Source of the DNA: Zygnema cylindricum
Lineage: Eukaryota > Streptophyta > Zygnematophyceae > Zygnematales > Zygnemataceae
Assembly: GCA_037447655.1 (NCBI GenBank)
Contig: JBBHKE010000953.1
Coordinates: forward strand, 155,001 to 219,000
DNA length: 64,000 bases
Direction: 5' to 3'
Notes under the pieces: generated by a model
The model's input: the letters and a program-made list of their open reading frames with translations, nothing else
What the model was told of the DNA's origin: nothing
Database searches by the model: none
Position numbers and translations under genes: made by a program
Shown: positions 23,946-36,494 of the stretch, piece after piece
Layout: each line of letters starts with the position of its first letter
Position numbering within the stretch: the first letter of the stretch is position 1

Positions 23946-26900
23946 ATGGCTTCCGCTACAGCTGCTCTGCGCACATCGCCCATAACAGCCTCATGCTCTG
24001 CCCAGCAACGTGACCTGACACGTGTGGCTACCTGCTCGGCCCCCGGGTAAGAACTTAATGCGTAAGCCTTGACATGGGCAACTGTTTTGCTGAACATTCT
24101 GCTGGCTTGTTCTGATCAGCTTGCGAATTCTATTGCCGTTCTTCTTTCTATTTTCTCAAGGTTTATTTAATTTGTTTTCCGTTTTCTTCTTCGTCAGAAT
24201 CCAGCCTATTCTTGTCGCTTACACCAGTAACTGCTTATAAAAACAGTATCAGATAATCATTATTCATTCTGTATCTTCAATATACTGATATCCTGCACTC
24301 TGGTCTTAGAATCTTTTTGTTATTATCCGGATGTTGTGCTACTGCTTAGCTTATTGTGTGTGTAAACAGAAATTTATTTTTTCTGCCTGTTTTTAATTAT
24401 ACATTCATTTATGAACACAATATAGCCAAAGGACTGGTTTTTTATTTTTAATAATTTAGAGTAAACTCAATGGTAGATTTATTCGTTCAGCTAATAAGGC
24501 ATATCACTTAACAATATATTGTTCAGAACATGCAGTCTACTGTTTGAGTGAGTAATTGTCGCTCATGAGAGTGCATTTTTCCTGCGTTTACTTATTGCAT
24601 GGAGTCTGTTGTCTGCACAATTCTAGAACCCTTAGGTGGGTTTTTGACTTTTTTGTGTATTTGTATCTTCAGCAGGTTTTGGACACTGATGTTTAAAGAA
24701 AGCTGTTATATTACTGGAACTTTAGCCTGGTCCAAGCTGATTAGCTATCAAGGAGTATATTTCTGCTTAAAATCGGCGTGGTCCATGGCTTGAGATTGCA
24801 AAAGAAATTTCAGCATAGTTTTCAGTGGATCAGTACCTCTTCTTCTTAGCGGAGTTTGAACAAATTCACTTTCCTTCATCTGTTCCTTCTTCTTATCTGT
24901 TTCCTTGTGCTTAACCTTGTTCTAGCTTGCCGTGTGGCTATGCAGGCTATTTCATCCTCTATGTCAGAATTCACTGCTTCGTTCTGAAAGAAGACTTTCC
25001 CCAAGTCTAACTGCTGGTGCTAGACGGCAGCCTGCAATCATACAGGCAGTGGCCAGCGTGGGCGCCAAAGTGCCAGTGGAAGAATGGAATGCTGCGGCAA
25101 AGTTGAACCGTTTGAAGCATTTAGAGGAGCAGGCCTTGGACACGTTGCAGAAGACTCTGGCCAATTTTGAACGTCCTACTTTCCCCTGTGCCCTCATCGC
25201 CGGTGATGTGGTATTGTTTTTAGTCTGTGTCACTGCTTTCTTTCTGAAGAGAACAAAGTCGGCTGACATTGAAATAACGCTTTGATCTATCGGTATATGC
25301 CTGCTTGCTGTACCGTTCATGCATTGCTTTTACTCATTTTACAACTAAGGACAGCTATGCTGATGCTTGCGCAACAATTATCTCCATGTTTGTTTGGGTG
25401 GGAGAAGGGGAGCTGGCATAAAGCAAATTTGTTATTAGATTATGTGAGATAATGAACAATTGGGTATCATCGACGTGCAGGTTTTTGCTATTTAAATGAT
25501 CAAGAGCTGATGCACATTCATGTGCAGGTGATTCTGGACTTGCTATCAAAACTCGGAGCATTCAAAGACGGGAAATTGAAAGTTGTCTTCATTGACACTT
25601 TCCATCTTTACGAAGAAAGCTACACTTTTCTGAAGGAATGTGAGGTACGTTGATCTCTTTGCAGTTCAATTCATTTTATATGCAAGTGTAAGGCATTGAG
25701 CATGTCCTTAAAAGATTTGCACTCGACCTCTAACACATTCTTGCATCTCGAACCTGGTACATAATGTGCAAACATGTGGTGAATGCACGGTCGCTAAATC
25801 CTGATTAACTATGCTTGACATATTCCTCCTATGTAGTTGGACGTGTGAAGTTTTTATTTTCTAGCATAGACAATTGGCAACACTGTATGGCAGTGCACTA
25901 GTTCTGAGGACTGGAAGCTTCTAATAGCTCAATCTTTTGGTCTGAAAGTTTTCTGCAGATGACAGCTGGCTAGAACAAATATTGTTGAATTAAATATAGT
26001 GTCAGTCGGGGTTTTCTTTCAAACTTATTATCATGTATTTTAGCGTTGTTCCATTCAGGACTAAAGTGCTGTTGAATATGCAAACTCATGTAATCAACTC
26101 TCTTCGAAAGAATTGTTGCTGTGCTTAGTAAATCCGTAACATGAAATCAGATAATGTAATTCTACACGTAGGAGAACCAGATAATGTCATATGTGTAGGA
26201 GAGCTGTGAAATTACTCAATTTTGATGGCTAACTTGGACGATGGTCGGTTGAGCCATATAATCCCAGCTCAAATCATGCGGATTCATGAATGTTTCTGTG
26301 TTATTGACATCAGGATCTGTGGCGTTATAATGATATTGTGTTAGTGATCGCATTAGCTGTTTTCAATGATGTATCTACGGTTGAGACCTGTGGTTGAGTT
26401 CCGGTTAACATTGGGTGTTTGGGCTACATGGTGCAGGAAAGATACGGTTTTAAGGCTGAGGTGTTCCATGCAGCCGATTGCTCATCTAGAGCGGATTATG
26501 TTGAGAAGTTCGGCTCCGACTTGTTTATTCGGGTGAGAGTTGGTGATAAAATTATGCGGAATTTCTTCTTTGGCCATTAAAATGTAAACAAGAACACGGC
26601 ATATCTATTCTTATTAGAGCAATATCAGGAAAATTTTGTTTCGGCCCTTTTGTGTGGTCCACGTCTGTATATTTTCTTGCAGTTTGTTCTTCACCTTTTC
26701 CATGCATTTTGTTTGATTTGTTCTCGCCGCTTGATTAACAGTATTTTTTTTTATCTTAATGGTGACTTGGTCCCGTTTGTCTTTTGGAGCCAGTACTCTG
26801 ATCTTTTTTTGTGCAGCTGGGGGGAGGTTATGGATTCCTGAGCTTTGCTGATTTTGTGACTGTGTATGGGGACAGGATATTGACGAGTATGACAGGATAT

Positions 26901-29900
26901 GCAAGATTGAGCCGTTTGGGCGTGCACTTAAAACACTCCAGGTGCAGTTCACTGCTTGACACGTATGTGGATGTGGAGGGCAGCTGCAGCTTTGGCCTTT
27001 AAAGTCATGGCAAGCTTGCTTTTGCACGTCTATATAAAAAAAGAAAAAATTTAGCCAGAAAAAGCTGGTGATAGCAGCATTCTGTGTCATACGTCTCATC
27101 ATCCTTCGAGAATACAAGAATACAAGTCAGAATACATGCCTTGGCTTCCATACCATGCAGCATTGTATTCTATTTTGACTGGGAAAACTTGCTGCATAAC
27201 TCCATCATAGAAATATTTCTTTGAGGAATTCACGAAAAGAGTAAGTCGAGGAAAGGCTGTTAATATGCAGTCGATAGTGATGTAGGTAAATGTGCTCACT
27301 GCAAGACGTTCTATTACCAGCGTCCATAAAAAGTAAAGTTTTGTCTTGTTTGTGACTGGTGAAGTCCATTAAGTTGTATGTACACAGTGACGTATATGGT
27401 GGGGGTTCTAATTTAGGTTCGAGAGACGTGGACGATTTTCAATCGCTTACAAAATTAGCTCCGAGAAACTACAATTAGTATTTACTGATACTATTTTATG
27501 TTCAGGGGCCAAGAAAAACCTGCACTGAATTAGTGTTATTAGCACTGATAGAGATTCACGTTGTAGTTTGCGACTCTGGTGCAGCAAAATAGGCAGCCTC
27601 ATGGGAATCCTTGGTCTTGGGGCTTTTCTTCAATGGTGCTTACTGCATTTTTCGGCTAAGAAATGGAGAATATCAAGATGTCTTTCAATAATTTTGGAAG
27701 TTGTTTCCTAGGTGGTCTGTTTCGTGTCCAAGGACTTCACAATTTGGAATGATTATAGAGCTGTCATGGGTGGAACAGGTAGATGCTATGATTAATGGGC
27801 GAAGGAGAGATCATGGTGCAGAGAGGGCACACTTGGAGGTAGGTGGAGGATTTCTGTCCTTGGTAAAAACTAGGATGTTTTATTTTGTCATGTGGATTCT
27901 CATTTTTATCCATATTTCAGTGTCTTGTGGACTTAGATAGTAGTGTCTATCCTTAGAAATCTACCACTGCTATTTTTTGCAAGGTTTTCTAGCAGGCTTG
28001 ACACTCCTATAGCTACACTGCTCAATGCTATTAGATTAAAGGAATCATTTGTGTAAATGCAAAATTAGAATGTATAATACTAATTTTACGTAGGGAAATA
28101 TGGCGGATAAAGCTTTATTGACACTATCTTATGATTTTCGGCCAAAAAAAGTCATGGGCGAATTAGTGTTAGTGACACTAATAGTGATGGGCAGTGTACC
28201 TGAGTGGAAGAACATCAATTGTGTTCCGGGAAGTAAGGCAATCACATTGATTACTTTGGGTATGATGGGTGATATCTGTTATGTATGTAGGCTTTTGAAG
28301 CAGGAGGCATGGTTAAGGTGCAGCCTTTGGCCTACTGGGAATTCCGGTAAGCTTCTTCATCTTGCCGGAGCTTCGTTGTGGAATATTGTTTTTATAGACC
28401 ATTGAGAGCTAGTAAGAATTTTAAGGGGAGCGCCAGATCTTTTTGTGATCTCGGTTTCCAAGTCCTATGTGAGGAAGATCAGAAGGGGGATGGAGATGTG
28501 GCACATGAAAAATGGAAGTATTTGACAAAAGTAGCATCTCAGGGGGCATAGTCATTTGAGGGCTAGCCATGAGAGTTCGTTTTTCCTCGTATCCTGTTGT
28601 CAGTCATTGGTATTTTAGTGTATGTTTTGACTTATTTACGGTAACCCTTAGAGAATATGTCACATGCACTTGCAGTGGGTCCTTGCTTGATACACAGACT
28701 TACAAGAAGTAGCTGGCATCTTTTTGTGTAACAAAACTTTTAGGCGGTAGGAGACAGGACTTCCTTCTTTTTGTGTGTGCCTTTTAGTTCAGATTTTGCA
28801 GGAGTTTCTGGGGTATATTTGATCTTTCAGCAATGTTGATATCTTTTTGTTGTTGTTTAAACTACGAGGCGCAGTCAACAATGAAAATTCAGCTGCGTCC
28901 CAATAGCTGGCTATTGATTGTTAAGTGAAAACATGTATTTTTTTATGGACCCGGGTAGGTTATAGTACAAAAGCTTGGCAACGTTCTGGTCAAGAGCCAT
29001 GAGTTGAAAACTCGTGGCCCTAAACCGGTTCAGCTGGGATGCAGAGTATAGGGGGTTTGAAGGTGTCTTTTTTAAATGTAGACCCGATTTATTCAACAAT
29101 CCTGGCTCAAATTGGTCCAACACAGTCAGATTTTTGCAGACACGTGGTGGGCTGGTCACTAATATTTTCAGAATCAAACTGCAATGCCCTTATTTTACAT
29201 CAAAACCTGTCTATTCAGACATGATACCTTTCTCTCGGGGGAATCTCTTAATATCTGATTGCTCCAAAAACCTCGACTCTTTAAAGCTGGTATGTCAAAT
29301 GCGGGTTAACTTGCTGATCAGTGAGGTAGTCTTTCTGCTGACTTCTGAGGTTATTCAATTTTTTTGTTTTAGGGATTGCTTCGATTACTTGGAGCAAAAC
29401 AATGTTCCAGCTCATCCTTTGCACTCTCAGGGCTACCCAAGCATTGGAGATGTACACAGTACAGTTCCAGTTCCTAAGGAAAACTGGTTCGAGTACGGAG
29501 GAGAACGTTCTGGCAGGTTTCAGGTGAGCGTTCAGTCTTTTAATGGGAATTCCTCACAAGTACAATGGAAAGTGAAAGTATGGAGTTGTACTTGCCAAAC
29601 TGAGGGTTTAGGTTTTTTAGGGTTTTTTGTATGATGTGGAAATTTGTTAAGTATGGGCTGAATATTGGTGTGGGTTCTGGCTGTTTTGTGTGTATATGGT
29701 CTTTGTCTTTTCTGTCAACGGAATTAATCCAGTGTATCGGAGGCTGGAGTTCATACAATGGAAGATTTTGAGTCGCAAGTTTTTAGTTATTTTTCAATGT
29801 GGAGGAAATATGCTCGCTAATGCAGAGAAATGTAATGAGAAAGAATCGATTCAAACAATGACAAGGAATGAAGGCAGTGTATACAATCTTCAAAATAGCA

Positions 29901-30888
29901 AAATTGGCAGAACAAAGTGCAGTCAGAATGACTTGGATGCAAGAGGCTCGTTTATACAAATTCCTGAAGTACGAAGGTTATGGGGGTTTTCAGGGCCTGA
30001 AAAACAAGGATGGTTCAGTGAAGACAGAATGTGGAATTCATGTCGGTGATGCAAGAGAGGTGAGTCTTTTCATTCATCATCAATCATGCCTTCTGGATGG
30101 TGCAAGTTATCTTTCCGTGATTTTTCTGTTTTGTCTGTTTGTTGTTTCTGTTTTTCTGGGTTTAAATTACATCTCCCTGGACGCTACAACTTCTGAAGTG
30201 AGGGATAAGTGCTGCTATTATCCATGACTTACAAAATTCGGTTTTAAATTAGGATTTTTAAGTTATTATTCATTTTCTGGGAAATTTAGAGTGTTTCAGG
30301 GAAATCCGTCACTTGTCCGTAATATGTTCATCCAACATACTAAATTGAAATTCAATTGTATTCAAAATTATATGCATCCCAGTTTTACATACTGTAGCCG
30401 TAGCTATTTGTTCTTTTAAAGTGAAAAGATGCATGGTTCTAGTTTAGCGTGCCAATTGAATTAAAAGTTCAAACCGCTGTTTTAAATTGAGTTTCGCATA
30501 AAACTATGTTGACTAATACTTCAACTCACACTACTACCCTTTTCTTGTACGTTTTTTGCTTGATAGAGTTCTGATGCCAACCTACCATGACCATAGCTTT
30601 GATCATATTTGGGAGGGAAGGAGAGGGAGAGGGAGGGGGAGGAGGGAGGGAGGAAGAGGAGGGAGGGAGGAAGGGGGGGAAGGGAGGGAGGGTTCCAATC
30701 ATTTATAGTCCAGTTATAGCAAAGCTCGATGTTAAATTTACTGTCTTTGTCGTATGAGTGGTGAGCAGGAAATGGGAAATTAAATGCTTTGGAATCGTTA
30801 ACCATGTTGGTTTCTATCCCTCTATCTTCAATCTCCTTGAGCATGCCTTCTTTTTTTTGTTTAAATTTTGCAGGCAGTTAAGGCCTAG
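23946..30888 (+). CDS. (P)APS reductase-like, iron-sulfur-free (APR-B type), ten exons
   Basis: Such enzymes reduce (phospho)adenylylsulfate to sulfite in sulfate assimilation. Exons: 23946-24046, 24946-25210, 25528-25644, 26437-26532, 26876-26941, 27779-27838, 28291-28346, 29373-29523, 29994-30059, 30874-30888; 330 aa, phases consistent. Residues 1-60 are Ser/Thr/Ala/Arg-rich, like a plastid leader. PCALIAGDVVILDLLSKLG sits where the nucleotide loop is expected. VVFIDTFHLYEESY, EYDRICKIEPFGRALKTL, INGRRRDHGAERA, GYPSIGDVHST and TECGIHVG follow in family order, the last containing the catalytic cysteine (C317). Both cysteine pairs that bind the 4Fe-4S cluster of plant APR are absent: the CC position reads YD, and the CxxC position reads D261-V-H-S264. 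There is no C-terminal thioredoxin domain. This matches the moss/lycophyte APR-B form. The tiny last exon (AVKA, stop) is the weakest part. Substrate choice between APS and PAPS cannot be read from sequence. Confidence 0.88.
27478..27565. repeat. Intronic dispersed repeat, copy 1
   Basis: The words ACTGATACTATTTTATG, GGCCAAGAAAAA and GAATTAGTGTTATTAGCACT match, in order, ACACTATCTTATG, GGCCAAAAAAAG and GAATTAGTGTTAGTGACACT at 28118-28190. Both copies lie in adjacent introns of the reductase gene. Copy 1 ends in GATTCACGTTGTAG, resembling the ends of the repeats at 7066-7082 and 37437-37452. Confidence 0.4.
28115..28195. repeat. Intronic dispersed repeat, copy 2
   Basis: This is the partner of 27478-27565. 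The block GTGTTAGTGACACTAATAGTG contains inverted TTAGTG/CACTAA words, so the element may be MITE-like. Target duplications could not be defined. Confidence 0.35.
30609..30692. repeat. GGGAGG-rich purine tract
   Basis: About 80 bases of A and G with many GGG runs lie on the sense strand of the last intron of the reductase gene. Composition resembles the complement of the large CCCTCT tract at 4.7-5.5 kb but is irregular. The sense-strand G runs could fold in the pre-mRNA. Confidence 0.75.
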
Positions 30889-31399
30889 AGAATTGCTCCC
30901 TTGTACCATACAAACATCATAGCCTTCCACAGTGAAGGCCCTACATCCCTTTTGTGAACATTCTACAACAAGGCCCATTGCTAGTTTGTCCCATTTGGTT
31001 GTGTTGAGTTTGGGCATTGATAGTTCTGTTTTCTTGCTGGGTACCACGGTATATTTGGTGAAGCAGAATGAGGTTTAGAGAGTTGCATCCAAATTTCATG
31101 GCTAATAATAAGGTCATATTGAGTGTTGTTGCAGTTGAACATAGGTCCTGTGACTGGTGTCACGTCATAAGCAAGGTTGCTGGTCTACCACTGGTAAAGC
31201 TGTCTTAATCATATGCGATGTAATTTACAGTGGATGGTGTGTTTTTTTTGTAGTGCGTTGGTGTTCTGTTCCTAAAAGTTTTTTTGATACGAGAGAAAAT
31301 CCCAAATTACGTCAGGCGTACTTATTCTATATTTGTTGTTAGCTGAACAGAACCACGATACGAATAGCGTACTATAAACCACAATTTCAGGCGGAAAAT

Positions 31400-34080
31400 G
31401 ATGGATTCACTTCAAGAATTACATTTGAAAAAAGTTGTGTGCACTCTTTACTGGCAAAGTATAATCATCACTAAATTCAGAGAATCAATAACAAGACTTA
31501 ATTAAGGAAACACAATGGTAAACCATGTTAGTACATGCAAAAAATGAAAGACAAAGATGAAAGTGAATGCAGGTGAAAGTAACTGAAAGGGAAAGCAAAG
31601 TGAAAGGAACTAATTACTTCATTGTAGGATGAACAATACTCATAAATTTTTAAAGCAAAGAGGAAAAAGATGTTTTGGGAAAGATGTGTGATTCAAATAT
31701 TGCAAATTTTACAGGTAAAGTTGTATGAAAATTGAATTTGACGAGTATTTGGATCAGCAAATTGATTTAATGAAACTAAGGAAACTTGCGTTATAAAATC
31801 TGAATTTGAGCATTCTTTTCAAGTTTTTCTTAGAAATTAATATTAATTTTAAATGGGTCACACTTTTACGAAATAAAAACTGAAGCTATAACTAATGCAA
31901 TTTATAACTTTGAATTATTGGGTATGGGTCTGACTCAGAAGATGGGAAATTATCTATAGATTATTAGACTTGGAAATATTCAAAAACTATTTTAACAAAT
32001 CGTATTTCAAAAATTTTAGTTTGAAAAGTTTTACGAACATGTTCAAATTCTAGCTATTTTAGAATTTAAATAATTTTAAACACCAGAAATCTAAGCTTTT
32101 TACTTTAGGTATAGTATTTAGTAGACAGAGATGGGATCCAACATAGTGTATATATAACTAATTCAGAATAAACTATATAATAACTATAAAAAAAGACCTA
32201 AAAGAAAACAAATTAAAACCCCAAAACTATAAAAACTAAGAAGACTGGCTTCTAAATTTACACCTACGGTGTATCCTTACACCCTGCCTAATTTTCAAGT
32301 TAGACATGTTAATGTTAAGATTATGTGGAAGTGTATTTATTCCTAAATTATGTGAAATTACAAACTCCCAGATTTAGTTTTGGATGTGAAAGACTATGTG
32401 ATAAAAATAGGAAAAAACAAATTATCCGATATTAATAAAAATTTAAATAAACAAACCTTTAGATGAAGGTAATATTTTAAGGCATGCTTCAACTAAGAAT
32501 ATCAAAACAACGAAAATTATGAATTGAATATTGTTTATAGCAGACCAGAATTGTTTTGTTACCAGATAATAAATTTTTCAATTCCTTATGAAGTCTTTTT
32601 AACGGAGTCTTTTTTACCCGTAAAACTTAAAATGTTTAGAATTTGACATGCTAAAGTTTTTAAGTTCACTTTTTAAGGCTTTACCAAAAAAATGTGAGGT
32701 ACATGTAAAACTACTTTATCTATCGGTTTTGCCAAAGATTTTTTAAATAAAGGTTATGAAATAAAGATTTTTTTGGAATTAAAATACATCTAATCAGAAA
32801 AAGGTATATATTCTTAGAAACCAGGTAGTAGAGCTTGTTACTCATAAATCTTTTAATAATTCATTAAAAATACTTCTACTAGATGAAATTTGATTTTTTA
32901 ACTTCTCAGGTAAGGAGAATTATAGAAAAAAATTATAAACTTGATAGATTTATTTTAACTTATACTTGATTAAATAAGATTGAGCAACCTATTAAATCTA
33001 GATGCAAAATTTACCAATTAAAAGATTAAATTATTAAAAACTTATCAAAAATTAGAACAAATACAAAAAAAAAGTTGCAATTAATAAATAACTTATGTGA
33101 ATTTGGCTCTCCAATAACATAAGGAGGTTGAGTAAAACCTAATTTTGTTAATTTGTTAGATAAAATTAAGTTAGTCAATAATAATTTTGTTTAGTAAAAA
33201 TAAAAGTATATGATTACAAAAATTAATATATTTATTTTAGCTGATAATCATCTAAAAGACTCAACAACATATAAAATCTAGATGTAAAATTTACCAGTTT
33301 AAAAGTTTAAAATATTAAAAACTAGGAAAATTAATAGATTTACTTTATCAAAAATGAGAATAAATATAGAAAAAAAAGTTACAATCAATATAATAATTAT
33401 GCGAATTTCACTCTATAATAACACAAAAAGGTGATACAAAACCTAATTTTGTCAATCTGTTAAATAAAGTTAAGTTTATAACTTTTTTTTTAGTAAAAAT
33501 AGAAGTATGTTGTATATGGAAAATAAAACTTTTATTACAAACAGTATGGTATTTATTTTTGTATTTTAGATATCTGACCCCATTTAGAACCTAAAACATC
33601 AATTTTAAACCTAAAAATATCAAGTTTTTTTAATTCAAAATCTATTTCACTGAAACTTATGCAGGGTTGGACAATAAATACCATACTTGGGCAACTAATC
33701 TTAGAAATAGTTAATATAATTTGGTATGTCCGATTTGTCATGTAATTTATTTAAACCTATAGCGAAACCAATTAAAAAATTTATTAATTCATATTTGTTG
33801 GATTTATAGAAAGTAGTTTCTTATTTACCATTACACTTATTTTTTACTTATTTTGTCCCTAAGTTTAATGTTTCTACCCTTTTAAATAAATTTCCATGAT
33901 GTAAACTCTATCTATTGTATAATTTCTGTATAAAATACAAAAAAAATCTCTTATAAGCTAATTAGTTAATATTTTGCTAAGTTTATAATATTTGGCTATA
34001 CATTAGCACACATTTTTTGATTTTATAATTTCAGGATAATTGTCTATATTAAAATATCGTTCACTATACTTTTGTATTTA
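31400..34080. other. Extremely AT-rich island without genes
   Basis: Across about 2.7 kb there is hardly any G+C, no open frame of note and no recognisable domain on either strand. The interval 30889-31400 before it is also empty. The composition differs sharply from the flanking genes and suits old, mutated transposon DNA. Organellar insertion is an alternative, but I recognise no organelle gene. Confidence 0.6.
32960..33515. repeat. Diverged tandem duplication, unit about 280-300 bp
   Basis: The two copies are roughly 32960-33235 and 33240-33515. Matching landmarks are AATCTAGATG-AAAATTTACC (32995 and 33275), a shared AAAAAGTT-CAAT block, and ACCTAATTTTGT-AAT-TGTTA (33139 and 33441). Many substitutions separate them, so the duplication is old. 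Confidence 0.65.
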
Positions 34081-34094
34081 ATTTTGAATTGTAG

Positions 34095-34350
34095 TGAAAA
34101 ATTCTTTTTCCGTTTTTCACCCCTTTTTTTTCCATTTCTTTCCCCCCTTTGCCCTTTCTTTTTTTTTTCTCTTCTCTTTTTTTCCCAATTTTTTCCCTTC
34201 TCTTCCCCCCCTTTTTTTTCTCTCCCTTTAATCAATTAAAAAAATAAAATCGTTGGTTTTTATTTTTTTTCCCTCTCCCTTTTTTTTAAATCCTAAAAAA
34301 ACAAAAAACTTCATTAGTTTTTGTTGTTTTTCTCTTTGCTCTTTTTTTTT
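34095..34350. repeat. T/C-rich low-complexity block
   Basis: Long T runs alternate with CCCC and CCTTTT words in this pyrimidine-rich block. No coding potential is apparent. Confidence 0.7.
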
Positions 34351-34557
34351 CTAATTTTTTTTTCAACCATATGTGAACCAATATTCACTCATCGGCAGTT
34401 TAGAGCGTACCGCGTCGACACCATCGACAAAAAAAAAACAAACATCGTGGTTGAATAGAGAAAAAAAATAATGAAATTTACATTAAATTGTAATAAGTTA
34501 CGTTTATTTGTTTTCGATTTTAATTTTAAAAAATGAAGAAAAGAGTGAATGAGAGTG

Positions 34558-34652
34558 ACAAAAAAAATGAGGTTAAAAGAGAAAAATAAAGAAAAGGAGA
34601 GAAAAAAAAAATGAGGTTAAAAAAGAAAAATAAAGAAAAGGAGAGACAAAAA
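34558..34652. repeat. Purine-rich tandem pair, about 45-bp unit
   Basis: ATGAGGTTAAAA, AGAAAAATAAAG and AAAAGGAGAGA occur twice in the same order, forming a direct duplication just left of the MITE at 34759. Confidence 0.7.
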
Positions 34653-34758
34653 AAAAATGGTAAAAGAGGGGGAAAAAAAGAGGAGGAACGTATTTGTGCT
34701 TTTGAGGATAATCTCTCTATAACCGACGTGCGAAGTGAAATACTTGCGTCGATTGAAG

Positions 34759-35123
34759 CATAGTTCAAAAGTAGGTGACCGTACGCCCATACAATATGCC
34801 TATTGTATGCAAAACATACAATATGGCCTTAAGACCCATATTGTATTGGCCACAAAATGAAATAAAATAGTAACAGGGTTGAGTTGCACATAGATCGATA
34901 GAGAATTAAACGTCATGTCTAAATTTTGAAAAAAAAACCGAACAAAAAAATCTTTTTCTGTGAGTTTTGAGCGACTTTTTATTTAAACCGTCAGATTTAG
35001 ACGATCGGACGGCCGCTGATGAAAGTAGCGATCTAAGAAGATCACATGGAAAGCCCGTAACACAACTTACGCTAAAGGCGGCCTACAAAAGGCCTACCAA
35101 AAAACGCCTACTTTTGAACTATG
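34759..35123. mobile_element. hAT-type MITE, copy 1 (365 bp)
   Basis: The ends are CATAGTTCAAAAGTAGG and its inverted complement, and the element is flanked by a perfect 8-bp direct repeat GATTGAAG (34751-34758 and 35124-35131). An 8-bp target duplication with a CA-start/TG-end terminal repeat is the hallmark of hAT-superfamily insertions. The interior has no coding sequence but carries alternating ATACAATA/TATTGTAT words able to form hairpins around a CTTAAG. Two more copies lie at 52320-52625 (reverse orientation) and 53050-53690. Confidence 0.9.
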
Positions 35124-35479
35124 GATTGAAGTGATTTCATGAAAAGATTTAGGAACCGTCCGTAGACCAATAATTATCCACCGACTGTTGAAAAGGTACC
35201 GTGTCGACACTTGACAAAATAAATCCCTGCTCAACCGACATGGGAAAGTCAAATGCCCGCTGTCAGTTGAATGATGTGCAACAATGTAGCTCTGATTTAA
35301 TCGGTTTTTCATTAACATTTTTATAATCCTTCATGTGCGCTGTAAAATCAGTATCTGAACTATACAATCCTCGCGTTTTTACAGTTTTAGTCTTATTGTC
35401 GGATATTACAAAAAGATCTTTTTCTTTTTTTTTAATAATTAAAAAAAAAAAAACTTATTTGTTGTTGTACTTGTTTTGT

Positions 35480-36494
35480 TCTTTAAGGAGAATGGATGGA
35501 TAAGTTAAAAAGCACGATGGTAACCCATCTAAGTCTGGGGGTACAAAATGGTTGGCATGGCCAAAACTGAAAAACTACAATAAAAAAAAATAGAGCAATG
35601 GGAACACAAAAAAAGGGAAACAATCAACAAGGAAAATAAAAGTACCCAAACTCAAAATGAAAACCACGGCAACTCACAAAACCAAAACTACAACCCCAAC
35701 CCCAAATCAATTAAATATCTACGAAAAGCAACCCCGTAAGTCCCCCCAGCCTAGGGGAGCACGCTGAGGGAGTTGAACATGGCGGCGATCCAAAACCCCA
35801 ACAGCCGATCGGAGGGTAATAGAAGCCTGCACTCGCTGTAAAGCCACCGATAAGCGTTGACGATAAAAAGAAGTAAGGACCGAAGGAGGAGGGTTCCTAG
35901 GTCCTCGGCGCTCGAAAGCACGTCGAGCACAAGTACGGAGAAACTCGTCCAGTGCAACACCCAAACAACCAAAGATCTCGACCGCCATCGGAATAAAGTC
36001 ATCCATAGGGTCCCGGTGGCCATAATCACGCTCCTTCGCCTTAGCGGCATCACGAGCTGCCACCCCAACATGTTGAGCCGCCTGACTGTAGCTGAAGTAG
36101 GGTTCGCCAGAACAATATCACCGAAAATGCGACGGGCACCATCAAGCAAAACAACATCGATCCGACGCGAGGGAATAATATGAGAAACCTCTGGACGCAC
36201 GGAAAAGCCCCCTTCCGAAGCGATAATCGCAACAGTGTCGCGAATAGTGTCGTGCGCTTGGATCAAATCTCCCACATGGGAGAAACGAAGCAAATGGACA
36301 CCATCGGGCCCCAAGACACGACCACATGCACAAACAAGAGAGTCAAGTAAAGGTGGATGGGGGAGGCCAAGGCGAAATCGGAGGGCTGTGGTAAATTGAG
36401 CAGGTGAAAATCGGAGAGTGTACAAAATAGGTGTGGCGAAAAGCCAAGACCCAGAACCAGGTCCAACAAGTTTAAAAACTAAAAAAACAATCAT
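35480..36494 (-). pseudogene. Reverse-transcriptase element, 3' remnant
   Basis: On the minus strand a 247-codon frame (36494-35751) and an overlapping frame (36063-35719) together carry the C-terminal module that follows the polymerase in a family of RT-containing elements. It shows a Cys/His knuckle (CACGRVLGPDGVHLLRFSHV, then H), a RRIDVVLLDG segment like a nuclease-type core, and then AARDAAKAKERDYG, IPMAVEIFGCLG, and LSVALQR near the end. The second part is in another frame, so a frameshift near 36060 breaks the protein. The polymerase itself is absent, cut at about 36494. The non-coding 35480-35700 is the 3' end also found at 7640-7812. Assignment rests on remembered family layout. Confidence 0.6.

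Noticed and set aside
26614-27117. 167-codon minus-strand frame in the reductase gene
   Set aside because: It spans introns and exon 5 in antisense, has no family features, and contradicts the well-supported + strand exons.
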